Shown: positions 63,801 to 64,000 of the stretch, one piece after another
How the letters are laid out: each line of letters starts with the position of its first letter
Numbering within the stretch: the first letter of the stretch is position 1
From: Alcaligenaceae bacterium
Lineage (GTDB): Bacteria; Pseudomonadota; Gammaproteobacteria; Burkholderiales; Burkholderiaceae_B
NCBI GenBank assembly: GCA_012839585.1
Contig: DUNB01000043.1
Coordinates: forward strand, 1 to 64,000
Reading direction: 5' to 3'
Length of the DNA: 64,000 nt
Translations under genes and position numbers: made by a program
The notes under the pieces: model-generated
The model's input: only the letters and a program-made list of their open reading frames with translations
Told to the model about the DNA's origin: nothing
The model's database searches: none

Positions 63801-64000
63801 TTAGTTTTTTTCAGCAAATTGATTCAAATGACAAGACAGCACATCGGCGATTGCTCTATCGTCTAAACCACGAGCTTTTAGATCTGCCGCCAACGCATCC
63901 ACGTTCACATCAACCAACTGACGTGTCGCACCATTTGGACGATCCTCGCGCTTAATGCGGAAGTTAAACTCACGCTCCGGTGTGGAATACACCTGATAGC
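63801..64000 (-). CDS. C-terminal end of an unrecognised protein, cut by the window
   Basis: The last 65 codons or so of a minus-strand gene ending at TAA 63801. The frame stays open to the window edge; a GTG at 63992 need not be the start. The visible part reads YQVYSTPEREFNF, then 'ALAADLKARGLDDRAIADVL' (helical) and ends FAEKN. I do not recognise the family. Confidence 0.55.
   Translation of the reverse strand, partial: YQVYSTPEREFNFRIKREDRPNGATRQLVDVNVDALAADLKARGLDDRAIADVLSCHLNQFAEKN

Noticed and set aside
1-64000. tRNA, rRNA, CRISPR arrays, insertion sequences, prophage genes
   Set aside because: None was recognisable: no repeat-spacer pattern, no transposase or integrase motif and no conserved tRNA T-loop with an acceptor stem in the gaps.

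Overview
The window looks like a chromosomal segment of a betaproteobacterium of the Burkholderiales, most likely Alcaligenaceae. This rests on gene neighbourhoods I know from that group: argS followed by a SPOR-domain gene and dsbA, smg next to topB, and a MerR-type regulator heading an ivd/mcc leucine-degradation cluster with aceK inside it. The genus cannot be fixed by reading. No rRNA, tRNA, CRISPR array, insertion sequence or prophage was seen. The first 98 bases are a perfect palindrome that cuts into a gene, so the window probably starts at an assembly end.

Layout. (1) 1-7502, minus strand: an aromatic-degradation operon. In transcription order it has a meta-cleavage hydrolase, a split LigA/LigB-type extradiol dioxygenase, a Rieske ferredoxin, a ring-hydroxylating dioxygenase alpha and beta subunit, a dihydrodiol dehydrogenase, a nitronate monooxygenase-like flavoprotein, a 2-keto-4-pentenoate hydratase and a cut-off feruloyl-CoA-synthetase-like ligase. 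A divergent TetR regulator and two matching palindromes lie upstream. (2) 8337-13930: a LysR regulator, a HAD phosphatase, an NCS2 permease with a terminator in its leader, and an SLC13-type transporter. (3) 13959-18929, minus strand: a tight five-gene unit of LemA lipoprotein, two TPM-domain proteins, DUF2868 and a DUF3482 GTPase. (4) 19215-25679: a RhlE-like helicase, prfC, two unrecognised proteins, and leuA behind a leucine-rich leader peptide. (5) 25866-29899: a DUF1840 protein and an orphan secreted RHS protein with a C-terminal Tle1/DUF2235-like lipase domain.

(6) 29990-35513: argS, SPOR protein, dsbA, then metC and a metallo-beta-lactamase-fold hydrolase. (7) 35588-44012: MerR regulator, isovaleryl-CoA dehydrogenase, AceK, thiolase and both methylcrotonyl-CoA carboxylase subunits, behind a palindromic operator. 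(8) 44103-50389: smg, a DUF2157/GDYXXLXY membrane protein, topB with a histone-H1-like lysine/alanine tail, and a SET-domain methyltransferase immediately downstream. (9) 50493-58073: AMP nucleosidase, malate synthase G, an AT-rich glycosyltransferase, an acetylornithine-type aminotransferase and DNA polymerase IV. (10) 58194-63681: a complete five-gene peptide-type ABC importer, then the end of an unrecognised gene.

Metabolically, leucine breakdown (region 7) feeds acetyl-CoA. AceK in that operon would redirect isocitrate to the glyoxylate bypass, which needs malate synthase activity; malate synthase G is at 52232. The most interesting items for follow-up are the TopB tail/SET pair, the leuA leader peptide, the LemA-TPM-DUF2868-GTPase unit, the orphan RHS-lipase and the hybrid aromatic pathway.
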